From positions 2,018,273 through 2,082,272 of the forward strand of contig NZ_JAKEDS010000001.1 in assembly GCF_021462415.1 (NCBI RefSeq): 64,000 nucleotides of DNA, read 5' to 3'. The notes under the pieces were generated by a model that saw nothing but the letters and a program-made list of their open reading frames with translations, was not told the origin of the DNA and searched no databases. Positions within the stretch are counted from its first letter, which is position 1. Each line of letters begins with the position of its first letter. The position numbers and the translations under genes are program-made. The stretch is from Rhodohalobacter sp. 614A (GTDB lineage: Bacteria; Bacteroidota; Rhodothermia; Balneolales; Balneolaceae). Positions 56,436 to 64,000 of the stretch are shown one piece after another.

Positions 56436-59108
56436 TTAGGATGTTCGGGGATTCATTTTATCGGGATCGATATGTAGATTTGTAGCAGCTTCATCCAATA
56501 ATTGTTTCTCAAATTCACCTCGTTCGGTCATTTCGAAGAGCGTCGCAAATACGATGTGTTTGGCATCCACTTCAAAGAAATCGCGGAGAGCGGCAACGGA
56601 ATCACTTCGACCAAATCCGTCCGTTCCAAGTACAGTGACCGGCTCCGGAAACCATTTGGAAATGCTTAACGGCAAAGCTTTCACATAATCGGTAGCGATC
56701 ACAAAAACACCTTCGGTATTATCTAATGCAATCTCAATATTTGAACGCTGTCGATTCAGGTTTCGATTGATCCTGTTTTTGCGGTCCGTATCTATTGCAT
56801 TGTCATACAATGCTTTATAACTGGTAACGCTCCAGATATCCGTGGAAACGTCGTAGTCATTTTCTAAAATTTCAGCCGCTTCAAGGACTTCTTTCATGAT
56901 CGCGCCGCTTCCAAAAAGATGAGCTTTTTTACCACTCTCTTCCATCTCCGATTCCTTAAACCGATACATCCCGTTGATGATATACTCATCGATATTTTCA
57001 GGCTCATCCGGTTTGGGAGGCATTGGATAAGTTTGATTGGTCACGGTGATGTAGTAGGACAAATCTTTCTTATTTACATACATCTCTTCAATTCCATTCC
57101 GAACAATCACTGCGAGTTCATATGCAAAGGCCGGATCGTAGGCTCGTATTTTCGGGAAAGCCAAGGCGTACAGATGACTTTGTCCGTCCTGGTGCTGCAA
57201 ACCTTCGCCCGACAGAGATGTTCGTCCTGCAATTCCGCCGATGTAAAATCCCTTCGCTCCGGCATCACTGGCGGCCCAGACAAAATCGCCGATGCGCTGG
57301 AAGCCAAACATCGAGTAGAAAAAGAAGAACGGAATCATATCGATTCCCAGATGGCTGTACGCCGTTCCGGCCGCAATAAACGACCCCATACAACCGGCTT
57401 CGGTGATTCCCTCTTCCAGAATGGCGCCCTGTTTATCCTCGTGGTAATACATTAGGCTGTCTTTATCAACGGGATCGTATTTCTGACCATCAGCCGCATA
57501 AATTCCAACCTGTCTGAATAAAGATTCCATCCCAAACGTTCGTGATTCATCCGGAATGATCGGGACGATATGATCACCTATATTTTTGTCTTTCAATAAC
57601 TTGGACAGAATTTGAATCATCACGGTAGTCGTGCCGGCTTCGTCATCACCGGAACCTTCGAAGTAGCTTTCAAAAATTTTCGAATCCGGTTCGAAGAGCG
57701 GCTGCGTTCTGTCTTTTCGTTGAGGTAAAAATCCTCCCAGCTTTTCCCGTTGATTCAACAAATACTGAATTTCATCACTATCTTCGGCGGGTTTTAAAAA
57801 AGGCACTTTCTCAATCTGGGCATCGGTAACAGGCACATCAAAAAAATCGCGGAAATGTTTCAGTGCATCGCTGTTTAATTTTTTGGTTTTGTGAGCCACG
57901 TTGCTGGCTTCTCCTGCGGCGCCCTGTCCATATCCCTTTACAGTTTGGGCGAGAATTACGGTTGGACCTTCCTCAAATTCAAGAGCCTGTTTATAGGCAT
58001 TGAAAATTTTAATGGGATCATGACCACCCCGACGCATCAGTTTCAGTTCTTCGTCAGAGTAGGACTCAACCAGTTTTTTCAATTCTTCGTCCTGACCGAA
58101 AAGATTTTCGCGGATAAATTCGCCATCTGAAAACGCATATTTTTGGAGCTGACCATCGGGGAGATCGGTGAGAATTTTGGTCAGTTTTCCTTCTTGATCC
58201 TCTTCAAAAATCGGATCCCAATCACTACCCCAAATCACTTTGATGACATTCCATCCGGCGCCTTTAAATTTTCCTTCCAGTTCCTGGATCACTTTATGAT
58301 TTCCACGAACCGGGCCGTCCAACCGCTGGAGGTTGCAATCAATGACAAAAGTAAGATTATCCAGGTTTTCATTGGCGGCCACGGCTAAATTTCCGGTGGC
58401 TTCGGGTTCATCCATCTCACCATCGCCAAAAAATCCCCACACATGCGGAAGTTCTTTTTTTGCTAATCCACGGTTTTCGAGATACTTATTAAACCGGGCC
58501 TGGTAGACCGCCATCAACGGACCGAGGCCCATCGACACGGTTGGATTATTCCAGAAATGTCTCATTAAATGAGGATGCGGATAGGAAGTAAGACCACCTT
58601 CTTCATCAAGTTCACGGCGAAAATTATCCAGTTGTTTTTCGGTGAGACGGCCTTCAAGAAAGGCTCTTGAGTAAATGCCCGGAGAAGCATGTCCCTGGAA
58701 ATAAACGATATCGGGAAGTCCTTTATCGGAAACTTTAAAAAAGTGATTAAACCCAACTTCAAACAGATCGGCAATGGAGCCATATGTGGAAATGTGGCCG
58801 CCGATGCCTTTCAGTTTTGTATTGGTCCGGACCACCATCGCCATCGCATTCCAGCGGATGAGGGCCATGAGCTTTTTCTCCATTTCAAGATCGCCGGGAT
58901 AGCCACTTTCGAAATCCGGAGAAATGGTATTTACATAGGGTGTTTTTAGAGACTTGGAAAGGTCAATTCCATACTGCTGAGCCTCTCTCTGCATCAGCGA
59001 AAAAAGCTCTTGGGCACGTTTTTCCGATCGGTTATTGAGAATCCACCGTAAAGAATTGAGCCACTCCTGATTCTCAATTTGTGGGTCGTCAGCATCATCC
59101 TTACTCAT
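56436..59108 (-). CDS. aceE: Pyruvate dehydrogenase E1, homodimeric type
   Basis: This 890-residue thiamine-diphosphate enzyme matches AceE: the TPP motif VWGFFGDGEMDEPEATGNL (GDG...N), PTVILAQTVKGYGQGAAGEASN, IQNEW-type start DPQIENQEWLNSLRWIL, GITEAGCMGSFIAAGTAYSH and FVIATDYVKALPLSISKWFPEPVTVLGTDGFGRSDS. It decarboxylates pyruvate and transfers the acetyl group to lipoyl-AceF. The length matches the E. coli enzyme (887). The homodimeric form in this type of bacterium is known but less common than the alpha-beta form. It is first in the operon with aceF. The 343-nt upstream region has an inverted repeat. Confidence 0.97.
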   Translation of the reverse strand: MSKDDADDPQIENQEWLNSLRWILNNRSEKRAQELFSLMQREAQQYGIDLSKSLKTPYVNTISPDFESGYPGDLEMEKKLMALIRWNAMAMVVRTNTKLKGIGGHISTYGSIADLFEVGFNHFFKVSDKGLPDIVYFQGHASPGIYSRAFLEGRLTEKQLDNFRRELDEEGGLTSYPHPHLMRHFWNNPTVSMGLGPLMAVYQARFNKYLENRGLAKKELPHVWGFFGDGEMDEPEATGNLAVAANENLDNLTFVIDCNLQRLDGPVRGNHKVIQELEGKFKGAGWNVIKVIWGSDWDPIFEEDQEGKLTKILTDLPDGQLQKYAFSDGEFIRENLFGQDEELKKLVESYSDEELKLMRRGGHDPIKIFNAYKQALEFEEGPTVILAQTVKGYGQGAAGEASNVAHKTKKLNSDALKHFRDFFDVPVTDAQIEKVPFLKPAEDSDEIQYLLNQREKLGGFLPQRKDRTQPLFEPDSKIFESYFEGSGDDEAGTTTVMIQILSKLLKDKNIGDHIVPIIPDESRTFGMESLFRQVGIYAADGQKYDPVDKDSLMYYHEDKQGAILEEGITEAGCMGSFIAAGTAYSHLGIDMIPFFFFYSMFGFQRIGDFVWAASDAGAKGFYIGGIAGRTSLSGEGLQHQDGQSHLYALAFPKIRAYDPAFAYELAVIVRNGIEEMYVNKKDLSYYITVTNQTYPMPPKPDEPENIDEYIINGMYRFKESEMEESGKKAHLFGSGAIMKEVLEAAEILENDYDVSTDIWSVTSYKALYDNAIDTDRKNRINRNLNRQRSNIEIALDNTEGVFVIATDYVKALPLSISKWFPEPVTVLGTDGFGRSDSVAALRDFFEVDAKHIVFATLFEMTERGEFEKQLLDEAATNLHIDPDKMNPRTS

Positions 59109-59451
59109 AAATCTTCACTTCGTTTGGTAATCAATCAACCATTCATCAAGTGAAACAGAGATTGGGAAAGATAGTTCCCTTATGGGGGAAGAGCGAATAG
59201 AAGATTTCAGAGTGCAGATTTCAGAAGTAGTTTTTTACTACAATCTGCACCCTGATTGGATGTGTTTTATGATTTAGCTACAGATTTTGCTGCGATACGT
59301 TTACATTTATTTTCTAGTGCACGTGGCAATCTGGGAACCGTAATGACGATATAAAGCTTGCTGTATTGTAACCGTTTTTAATAAACCCAGTATGTATTAA
59401 GAATCTGGATAATCGTTTGCTATGGTGTGTTTTAAAGTTCTATAGCTTTTA
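59109..59451. promoter_or_regulatory. 343-nt region upstream of aceE with inverted repeat
   Basis: GTGCAGAT (59212-59219) and ATCTGCAC (59243-59250), with inner AGTAG/CTAC arms, form a hairpin-capable repeat 104-142 nt upstream of the aceE start. Similar GCAGATTTCAGAA sequence occurs at 54907. Nothing else coding is visible; the region belongs to the degenerate repeat class described for 54853 and 61319. Confidence 0.45.
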
Positions 59452-60309
59452 TTATGAGTCGTATTTTTTTTCTTCTATTGCTCGTCTTATCCAATCTTCG
59501 AGTTCCTTTTTACCTCGAAACTCAAAGCGATATTCATCTTTTCTTATCCATTTAATTGCGTCTCTGGTCAATCGGTTGGTGGTCACTATAACTGCTTTGG
59601 ACGCCTTACTTTCCTCCCGAGCAGCGTACAACTCACGAACTTCGTTAAGTCTGACTAAATTTTTGGGCCCATATTTTTTTGCTTGCCAAATGGATTTAAT
59701 CAACCCTATATTTCGATCTTCTTTAATTCCTATTACGTCAATTCCGCCATCCTTTGTAGCTTGAGTAACATTTACTTTCCACCCATCATTTTCTAGGAGA
59801 TATCCAATCAAATTTTCAAAATCTCTCCAAGTTAATTCAGATAGATGTTTACCTTTTTCAATAAGATCTTTTGCAATAAGAAAATATGAAGGTGAAAGAT
59901 CAACCCATGAGGGCGTTATCAGTTCATTTGAGGGAGCCCAAAGTTCAGAGCTATCAGGTGAACCATAAATGATTTGAACCCAAATTGGCTCGTCTCCCCC
60001 AAGCCATGAGTTATTGTTAGCCCAATCTTCAGTCATTTCTCTGAACGCAGAAATCCATTCGTCTGTAGCTTCTCCAAATTTTGAATGGAATCCCAATAAT
60101 CCTGGATTTGATAATTGTTCGACTAATTCTTGATCATAAAGCTGATTAGAAAGAACAAAATCAGTTACTTCTTCTTCGGAGGGAGGTTCGTTTATATCAT
60201 TCATATCTGGAGGCAGAAACTTTTCATCTATAGAAGACCTTCTAAGACTGATTGAAGGAGCAATCAGTTCTTCAATAATTTCTCTGAGATATGATGCACT
60301 AATTTTCAT
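59452..60309 (-). CDS. Mrr-type restriction endonuclease (PD-(D/E)XK), stand-alone
   Basis: This 285-residue protein has a variable N-terminal part (1-165), then an Mrr catalytic domain in about 170-280: LTWRDFENLIGYLLENDGWKVNVTQATKDGGIDVIGIKEDRNI, where Glu and GGIDV give the PD and IWQAKKYGPKNLVRLNEVREL gives the QAK. The catalytic Asp, Gln and Lys are all present. Mrr enzymes cut methylated or foreign DNA. No methyltransferase or specificity gene is adjacent, which suits a modification-dependent type IV enzyme. The surrounding DNA looks more A/T-rich than its neighbours, so acquisition by transfer is possible. Confidence 0.88.
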   Translation of the reverse strand: MKISASYLREIIEELIAPSISLRRSSIDEKFLPPDMNDINEPPSEEEVTDFVLSNQLYDQELVEQLSNPGLLGFHSKFGEATDEWISAFREMTEDWANNNSWLGGDEPIWVQIIYGSPDSSELWAPSNELITPSWVDLSPSYFLIAKDLIEKGKHLSELTWRDFENLIGYLLENDGWKVNVTQATKDGGIDVIGIKEDRNIGLIKSIWQAKKYGPKNLVRLNEVRELYAAREESKASKAVIVTTNRLTRDAIKWIRKDEYRFEFRGKKELEDWIRRAIEEKKYDS

Positions 60310-60441
60310 TTCTTATAATAAATAACATTGGTATAAGACCAACTGTATTTATGTTACGACTCAAATATTGAGAGTAATATGAATAAAGAAGAATTAATTT
60401 AAAAATAGGAGTATTAGCTTATACTCAGAGAAGTGGAAGGG

Positions 60442-60462
60442 AAGCAGAGCTTCGGAACAAGT
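60442..60462. repeat. Intergenic repeat fragment
   Basis: AAGCAGAGCTTCGGAACAAG resembles the repeat core at 54856 and 61322. It lies 15 nt from the stop of the next gene at 60478. Confidence 0.45.
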
Positions 60463-60477
60463 GAAATTACTCCTGCA

Positions 60478-61104
60478 TTAAAACTGATACCCGATGAAAA
60501 ACCAGAGGTTATTTGTTATTAAATGTCGATTGACTATTGAGTCTCCAAGTTCAGTTTCTTCCAGAGGAGAAAAATAATATCTAAACGGAATAGCCAAATT
60601 GAAATAAAGACCATTTACCTTAAAAAGATTCGTTTCTCTATAACTGGGAGCTAACCCGATAGTCCAGGTAGTATTTTTAACAGACTCATCTGATGTTGTA
60701 TGTTCATAATAATCATCTGCATAACCCGTGGATAATCCAAGATAAAATTTACTGGTTGATTTTATCCCAAATACGTTAAAATCATAGAACACTTCGTAGC
60801 TTTTCATCAGGCCACGAATATTTTCACCCGTTACTGATTTAGCAAAATTACTGGAAAGATGTTTTTCTGAGAGCTTTACATTCTGATACACAAATCGTAT
60901 TAGATTGTCGTTTTGAAAAAGTACTCCCGCTTCGCCACTAAAATTCCGGAAATTATTGAATGCCATTTCACCTAATTCGTAGGCTAAAAAAACTTTAATT
61001 GGTTGACGATCATTTGTGCTTATTCTTTTAGAGTCTTGTTCCTGTGAAAAAGCATTGCCAACAGGAAATAAGACGATTAGGCATAAAACTATTATTGCTT
61101 TCAT
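60478..61104 (-). CDS. Outer membrane beta-barrel protein
   Basis: This 208-residue protein has a signal peptide (AIIVLCLIVLFPVGNAFSQ). The mature part reads as alternating amphipathic strands (IKVFLAYELGEMAFNNFRNF, GEAGVLFQNDNLIRFVYQNVKLS, KFYLGLSTGYADDYY, TTWTIGLAPSYRETNLF) and ends LWFFIGYQF with a C-terminal aromatic residue. No named family. Possibly a small porin or an adhesin-like barrel. Confidence 0.75.
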   Translation of the reverse strand: MKAIIVLCLIVLFPVGNAFSQEQDSKRISTNDRQPIKVFLAYELGEMAFNNFRNFSGEAGVLFQNDNLIRFVYQNVKLSEKHLSSNFAKSVTGENIRGLMKSYEVFYDFNVFGIKSTSKFYLGLSTGYADDYYEHTTSDESVKNTTWTIGLAPSYRETNLFKVNGLYFNLAIPFRYYFSPLEETELGDSIVNRHLITNNLWFFIGYQF

Positions 61105-61432
61105 AGTAGAATTTTTAAAGGTCGTTTTTCAATGACCGCTAACATTGGCATGACATCAATGCCATTCATGCTTCGTACGCAAGGTTTGTTCATGTTATGA
61201 TTCAAATGGTGAGAGTAAGTTGAATAAAGCCGGTTTAATATCAAAGGACGAACCTCACTTACGTTTATATAAATAGAGAAGCGGAAGGGATGGAAGCAGG
61301 AGCTTCAGGTGGGTGTTCCCAGGCAGAGCATGGGAACAAGTACTTGTAAAAGTATGAACAACTGAAGACAGAATTCAGAGATCAGAAGTACACTTCTTCA
61401 TTCAGATGCTCGAAAATCTGCATTTTGACTTC
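61105..61432. repeat. 328-nt intergenic region with REP-like palindrome, copy 2 of the diverged repeat
   Basis: GTTCCCA (61315-61321) and TGGGAAC (61331-61337) enclose GGCAGAGCA, a typical dispersed palindromic repeat. AAAAGTATGAACA (61348-61360) and GAATTCAGAGATCAGAAG follow, parallel to 54853-54957. No ORF is supported in this stretch. Confidence 0.55.
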
Positions 61433-62215
61433 CTACGGCTTCCCGCCTAATGCGTCATATTTTTCCCGAACTTTCTGAACATCTTCCCATGTCGGCCGTT
61501 TCCATTGTGGATTTCGGAGAAGAGCGGCAGGGTGATACGTAACGGTCAACTCAGCACCATGAAACGGGTAAAATTGTCCGCGCAGATTTCGCAGCGATTC
61601 TTCTTTTTTGAGAAGCGTCGTTCCAGAAACTCTGCCGACACAAAGAATCACTTTGGGCTGAATGAGTTCAATCTGACGAAGCAGATAGGGGAGACTCCGA
61701 AGCCGCTCATCGGGATTGGGATTTCGGTTTCCCGGCGGACGATGTTTGAGAATATTGGCGATATATACATCTTTCCGTTCAAAGTTGATGGCTTTCAAAA
61801 TCTTATTCAAAAGCTGACCGGCAGCACCAACAAACGGTTCTCTCTGGCGATCTTCTTCCTGTCCCGGTGCTTCGCCAATAATCATCAAATCCGCATTGGG
61901 ATTTCCCACACCAAAAACGAGGTTGGTATTTTCAAGATCGGTTTTGAGTTCCTCGGCATCTTCGCACAATTCTCTTAATTCCTCAAGGGTAGAACAGGCT
62001 TCCAGCTTTTCTTCAAGGCTCATCGGTTGACTCTCTTTTTCTGCATGATACACTTCGGTTTCTTCCTGAACAGCAGGTTCAGGCAATTCCTGTTCTTTTA
62101 GTTCATCGTGAATATCAGGTTCCGATTCTGATAATGTAAACGGTCCATACACCTCTTCCTCATATTCCAGAAAATGGAGGATATCTTCGTAAAGTTCTTG
62201 TTCTTTATCGCTCAT
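61433..62215 (-). CDS. Family 4 uracil-DNA glycosylase lacking most Fe-S cysteines
   Basis: This 260-residue protein has an acidic N-terminal extension (about 65 residues) and then a family 4 [46 protein letters not shown] with motif GEAPGxx[19 protein letters not shown], and the final catalytic [12 protein letters not shown]. It removes uracil from DNA. In typical members four Cys bind a 4Fe-4S cluster; here the Cys-x-x-Cys is reduced to one Cys (ELCEDAEEL), KCRPP reads KHRPP, and the last Cys is Ser (RSLPYL). The cluster is therefore probably absent. It starts at ATG 62215; neighbours on the strand are unrelated. Confidence 0.9.
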   Translation of the reverse strand: MSDKEQELYEDILHFLEYEEEVYGPFTLSESEPDIHDELKEQELPEPAVQEETEVYHAEKESQPMSLEEKLEACSTLEELRELCEDAEELKTDLENTNLVFGVGNPNADLMIIGEAPGQEEDRQREPFVGAAGQLLNKILKAINFERKDVYIANILKHRPPGNRNPNPDERLRSLPYLLRQIELIQPKVILCVGRVSGTTLLKKEESLRNLRGQFYPFHGAELTVTYHPAALLRNPQWKRPTWEDVQKVREKYDALGGKP

Positions 62216-62349
62216 GTTGATTGGTTTTAGAAGAAGGTAATTGGTGGGGGAGATGGAATCAAGTTTTGCCCACTCCCTTTTGCCCCATCCCTATTCCGTA
62301 AAAGAACGGAACAAGGAAGGGGAGAAAAGAAGTTTCATTTCTGAAGATA

Positions 62350-62370
62350 GCGCGAGCGTCTCGCTCGTGC
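62350..62370. repeat. GCGAGCG-tct-CGCTCG palindromic repeat
   Basis: CGAGCG (62353-62358), TCT, CGCTCG (62362-62367) form a strong hairpin of the common type with GCGAGCGTCTCGCTCGTGC. It lies between the UDG start and the coiled-coil gene end and may be a terminator or repeat. Confidence 0.6.
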
Positions 62371-62431
62371 CTGGAAAAAGGGCACAAATAAGGATGTTTG
62401 CGCCATCAGGTTACTTCAAAGTCCCTCCTTG

Positions 62432-62447
62432 TCCGTCAGCCGACGGA
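62432..62447. repeat. TCCGTC-agcc-GACGGA palindrome
   Basis: A perfect 6-bp stem with a 4-base loop, embedded in a longer imperfect inverted region (CTCCTTG...AGGAAGG). It is 25 nt past the stop of the coiled-coil gene and may be part of an intergenic repeat or a weak terminator. Confidence 0.45.
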
Positions 62448-62471
62448 TAGGAAGGGGTTGGGGTGGGTTGC

Positions 62472-64000
62472 TTAAGGCAACGATTCTTGTTCTAATCTTC
62501 TCAATCGTTCAAAATACTGTTCTATCAGCCTCTGATATTTTTCAGAAAAACGTGTAAAATTCGGATCCTGCATTCGGGCACGAATTTCCTGCTGAAGCTC
62601 TTCCAGGGTTATATCAGGCGGAAGAATCCGGTCAAATTCGGATCGGGTGGTTCCTTCGCGTTCATCTTCCTCACCACGTTGCTGCATCGACTCTTCCGCA
62701 CTAAGCATTCGGGATAAAATGTTTTGCTGTCGTTCAATCATGAGCGGATCGGTTACGCCACCACGCATGTCATTAATGGAATCCTCCATATCTTCCATCA
62801 TGCGCTGCAACTCACTCAGCATGCGATCGCCTTGTTGTAAGGCTCCATTTCGTTGCAACTCTTCAAGCTGCTTGCGAATTTCGTTTTGCTGTCTGGCCAT
62901 CTGGTTCAGGCGTTCCGACTGTTCCCGGGACAAGCGATCTCCCTGCGCGTCATTGATCATCTGTTGGAGCTGCTGATTTAGCTGCTGCTGATTACCGGAC
63001 ATATTTTGCAACTGCTGAATCATTTGCTGCATGGTCATCCCTTTGCCCATTCCGCCACCACCTTGCTGATTCATTAGTTGATCGAGCAACGAGGCAACCA
63101 TTGAGGTCAGGTCATTAATCCCCCCCAAAGCTTCTCGTGATGCAACGGTAGATCCACGCTGACTTCTATCCACCATTTGATCCATGGTTTGATTGAGCCT
63201 TCGTTCCACATCCTCTTTCTTTCGGTTGATTTGATTGGGAATCCCGGGCAATTCCGCCGAAACTTCAAAAAGGGTATCGGCAACGGCAGAAAACTGATCA
63301 TTTACATTCTGTTGAACTCTTGCCAAATCCACATAACCCTGACTACGGCTTCGGGTGTCTGCCACACTTTGAGCCAGATATTCTTCCATTTCTGAAAGTT
63401 CAAGTAATGTGTAAAGCGAGCGTTGTAAGGCCAAGATGTTTACCTGGATTTGCTGCCCGCTCATTTGTTGCATGGCTGAGCGGAATTTTTCAGCCTCTTT
63501 CTTCAGATTTTCGCTGATTTGCTGCTGCTGTTGCTGCATCTGTTCGCTTGGAGAGTTTTCTCCCTGCTCGCTTTCACTTTCTCCCTGTTCCTGAAGCTGG
63601 TTCATCTCCTGGCGTGTGGAGTCAAGTTGTTGTTGAGAACTCTCCTTAAGCTCCCTGAGTCGCTCTTCTGAATTTTTTGGAGGATTGGTATCGAGTTGTT
63701 CCAGTTGTTCCTCAATAGATTGCAGGTCTTCCCGTACAGTTTCCATTTCATTGGAGAGTTGTTCCAGAGAACTTCCCTCTTCCGGCTTCATCCGTTCAGC
63801 CATATCCTCATACTGTTGCGCCAGCTTGTCCAGATCGCTATTCATCTTTAGCCGCTTGAACAACTCAACGGTTCGTTGAAGCCGTTCACGATATAGATTT
63901 TCGTTGAATGATACATTCTCCATTGCCTGTTCAACTTCCTGTGGAGAAAGGTTTTCGAGTGCTCTTTGGAGTTCTTCCATAGCTTCGCGGAGAGAGGGAT
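62472..64000 (-). CDS. Gln-rich coiled-coil protein, DUF4175-like (cut by window edge)
   Basis: The readable part is 509 residues; the frame stays open to 64000 (PLREAMEELQRALENLSPQEVEQAMENVSF), so the N-terminus lies outside. The chain is coiled coil with Gln-rich stretches (SEQMQQQQQQISENLKKEA, GMTMQQMIQQLQNMSGNQQ) and a Gly loop (MNQQGGGGMGKG). This is the style of DUF4175-type proteins, large envelope-associated proteins with an N-terminal membrane domain found in Bacteroidota and Alphaproteobacteria. The function is not established. I did not use the ATG at 63980 as the start. Confidence 0.8.
   Translation of the reverse strand, partial: PSLREAMEELQRALENLSPQEVEQAMENVSFNENLYRERLQRTVELFKRLKMNSDLDKLAQQYEDMAERMKPEEGSSLEQLSNEMETVREDLQSIEEQLEQLDTNPPKNSEERLRELKESSQQQLDSTRQEMNQLQEQGESESEQGENSPSEQMQQQQQQISENLKKEAEKFRSAMQQMSGQQIQVNILALQRSLYTLLELSEMEEYLAQSVADTRSRSQGYVDLARVQQNVNDQFSAVADTLFEVSAELPGIPNQINRKKEDVERRLNQTMDQMVDRSQRGSTVASREALGGINDLTSMVASLLDQLMNQQGGGGMGKGMTMQQMIQQLQNMSGNQQQLNQQLQQMINDAQGDRLSREQSERLNQMARQQNEIRKQLEELQRNGALQQGDRMLSELQRMMEDMEDSINDMRGGVTDPLMIERQQNILSRMLSAEESMQQRGEEDEREGTTRSEFDRILPPDITLEELQQEIRARMQDPNFTRFSEKYQRLIEQYFERLRRLEQESLP

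Noticed and set aside
55756-56439. Ser-rich plus-strand ORFs opposite aceF
   Set aside because: They are antisense shadows of the GA-rich acidic linker and have low complexity only.
1-64000. tRNA, rRNA, insertion sequences and prophage genes
   Set aside because: None were recognised when reading the sequence; short or divergent RNA genes could still be missed without a covariance search.

Overview
The window looks like a chromosomal segment of a marine or hypersaline Bacteroidota-type bacterium, most likely of the Balneola/Gracilimonas/Rhodohalobacter group. This is inferred from protein style and was not tested. The clues are roughly 43% GC, weak Shine-Dalgarno sequences, a TonB-dependent receptor with a carboxypeptidase-like N-terminal domain, LytTR and AraC regulators with membrane sensor domains, HisKA_2 histidine kinases, small ECF sigma factors, a homodimeric AceE paired with a highly acidic single-lipoyl AceF, and a Gln-rich coiled-coil protein of the DUF4175 type at the right edge. 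I saw no rRNA, tRNA, CRISPR array, prophage or insertion sequence.

Layout. 1-2.0 kb: the start of a TolC-type efflux gene translationally coupled to a TetR regulator with a perfect 18-bp palindrome upstream, then a GbsR/MarR regulator. 2.0-4.1 kb: a cassette of short membrane-anchored peptide, SAM methyltransferase and ATP-grasp ligase. 4.1-9.0 kb: two sigma-factor units, one an exported alpha/beta hydrolase with a small ECF sigma and a membrane partner, the other an ECF42-type sigma with a DGPF/YCII protein and a DUF2784 protein. 9.4-21.4 kb: a HisKA_2 kinase; GNAT and methyltransferase genes; an operon of three exported proteins (FAD amine oxidase, PLP aminotransferase, Hint-domain protein); a divergent diadenylate cyclase; an outer-membrane barrel; and a second HisKA_2 kinase coupled to a periplasmic binding lipoprotein. 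21.7-31.1 kb: mostly single metabolic genes (acyltransferase, LytTR, two VOC proteins, quinone oxidoreductase, beta-propeller lipoprotein, D-2-hydroxyacid dehydrogenase, amidohydrolase). 31.3-37.8 kb: a membrane protein/XRE pair with operator-like palindromes, hydrolases, and a GntR(YtrA-like)-ABC ATPase-permease operon with a GTATAC repeat at its start. 37.9-49.1 kb: endonuclease/phosphatase, a 7-bp tandem repeat, a matrixin-like protease, AraC, a TonB receptor, small membrane ORFs, a sulfotransferase, a toxin-antitoxin pair whose toxin carries a nonsense codon, and an exported O-methyltransferase. 49.2-53.5 kb: an operon of a secreted four-repeat protein, an ankyrin-tailed glutaminase and a four-helix membrane protein, preceded by a hydrolase/cyclase-like/AraC fusion regulator. 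53.8-64 kb: a PepSY membrane protein, aceF-aceE, a stand-alone Mrr-type nuclease, a barrel protein, a family 4 uracil-DNA glycosylase lacking most Fe-S cysteines, and a coiled-coil protein cut by the window edge. Degenerate intergenic repeats are concentrated in 54.8-62.5 kb.

How the genes fit together. Most of the window is accessory: regulation coupled to envelope functions, plus stand-alone detoxification-like enzymes. The best candidates for undescribed biology are (1) the peptide/methyltransferase/ATP-grasp cassette at 2.1-4.1 kb, (2) the tandem-repeat secreted protein/glutaminase/membrane protein operon at 49.3-51.7 kb, (3) the exported oxidase/aminotransferase/Hint-protein operon at 12.5-16.3 kb, and (4) the hydrolase-cyclase-AraC fusion at 51.9-53.5 kb. 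None is proven to be a new system. Each is supported by gene order and motifs read directly, and all homology statements rest on motif recognition without database searches.
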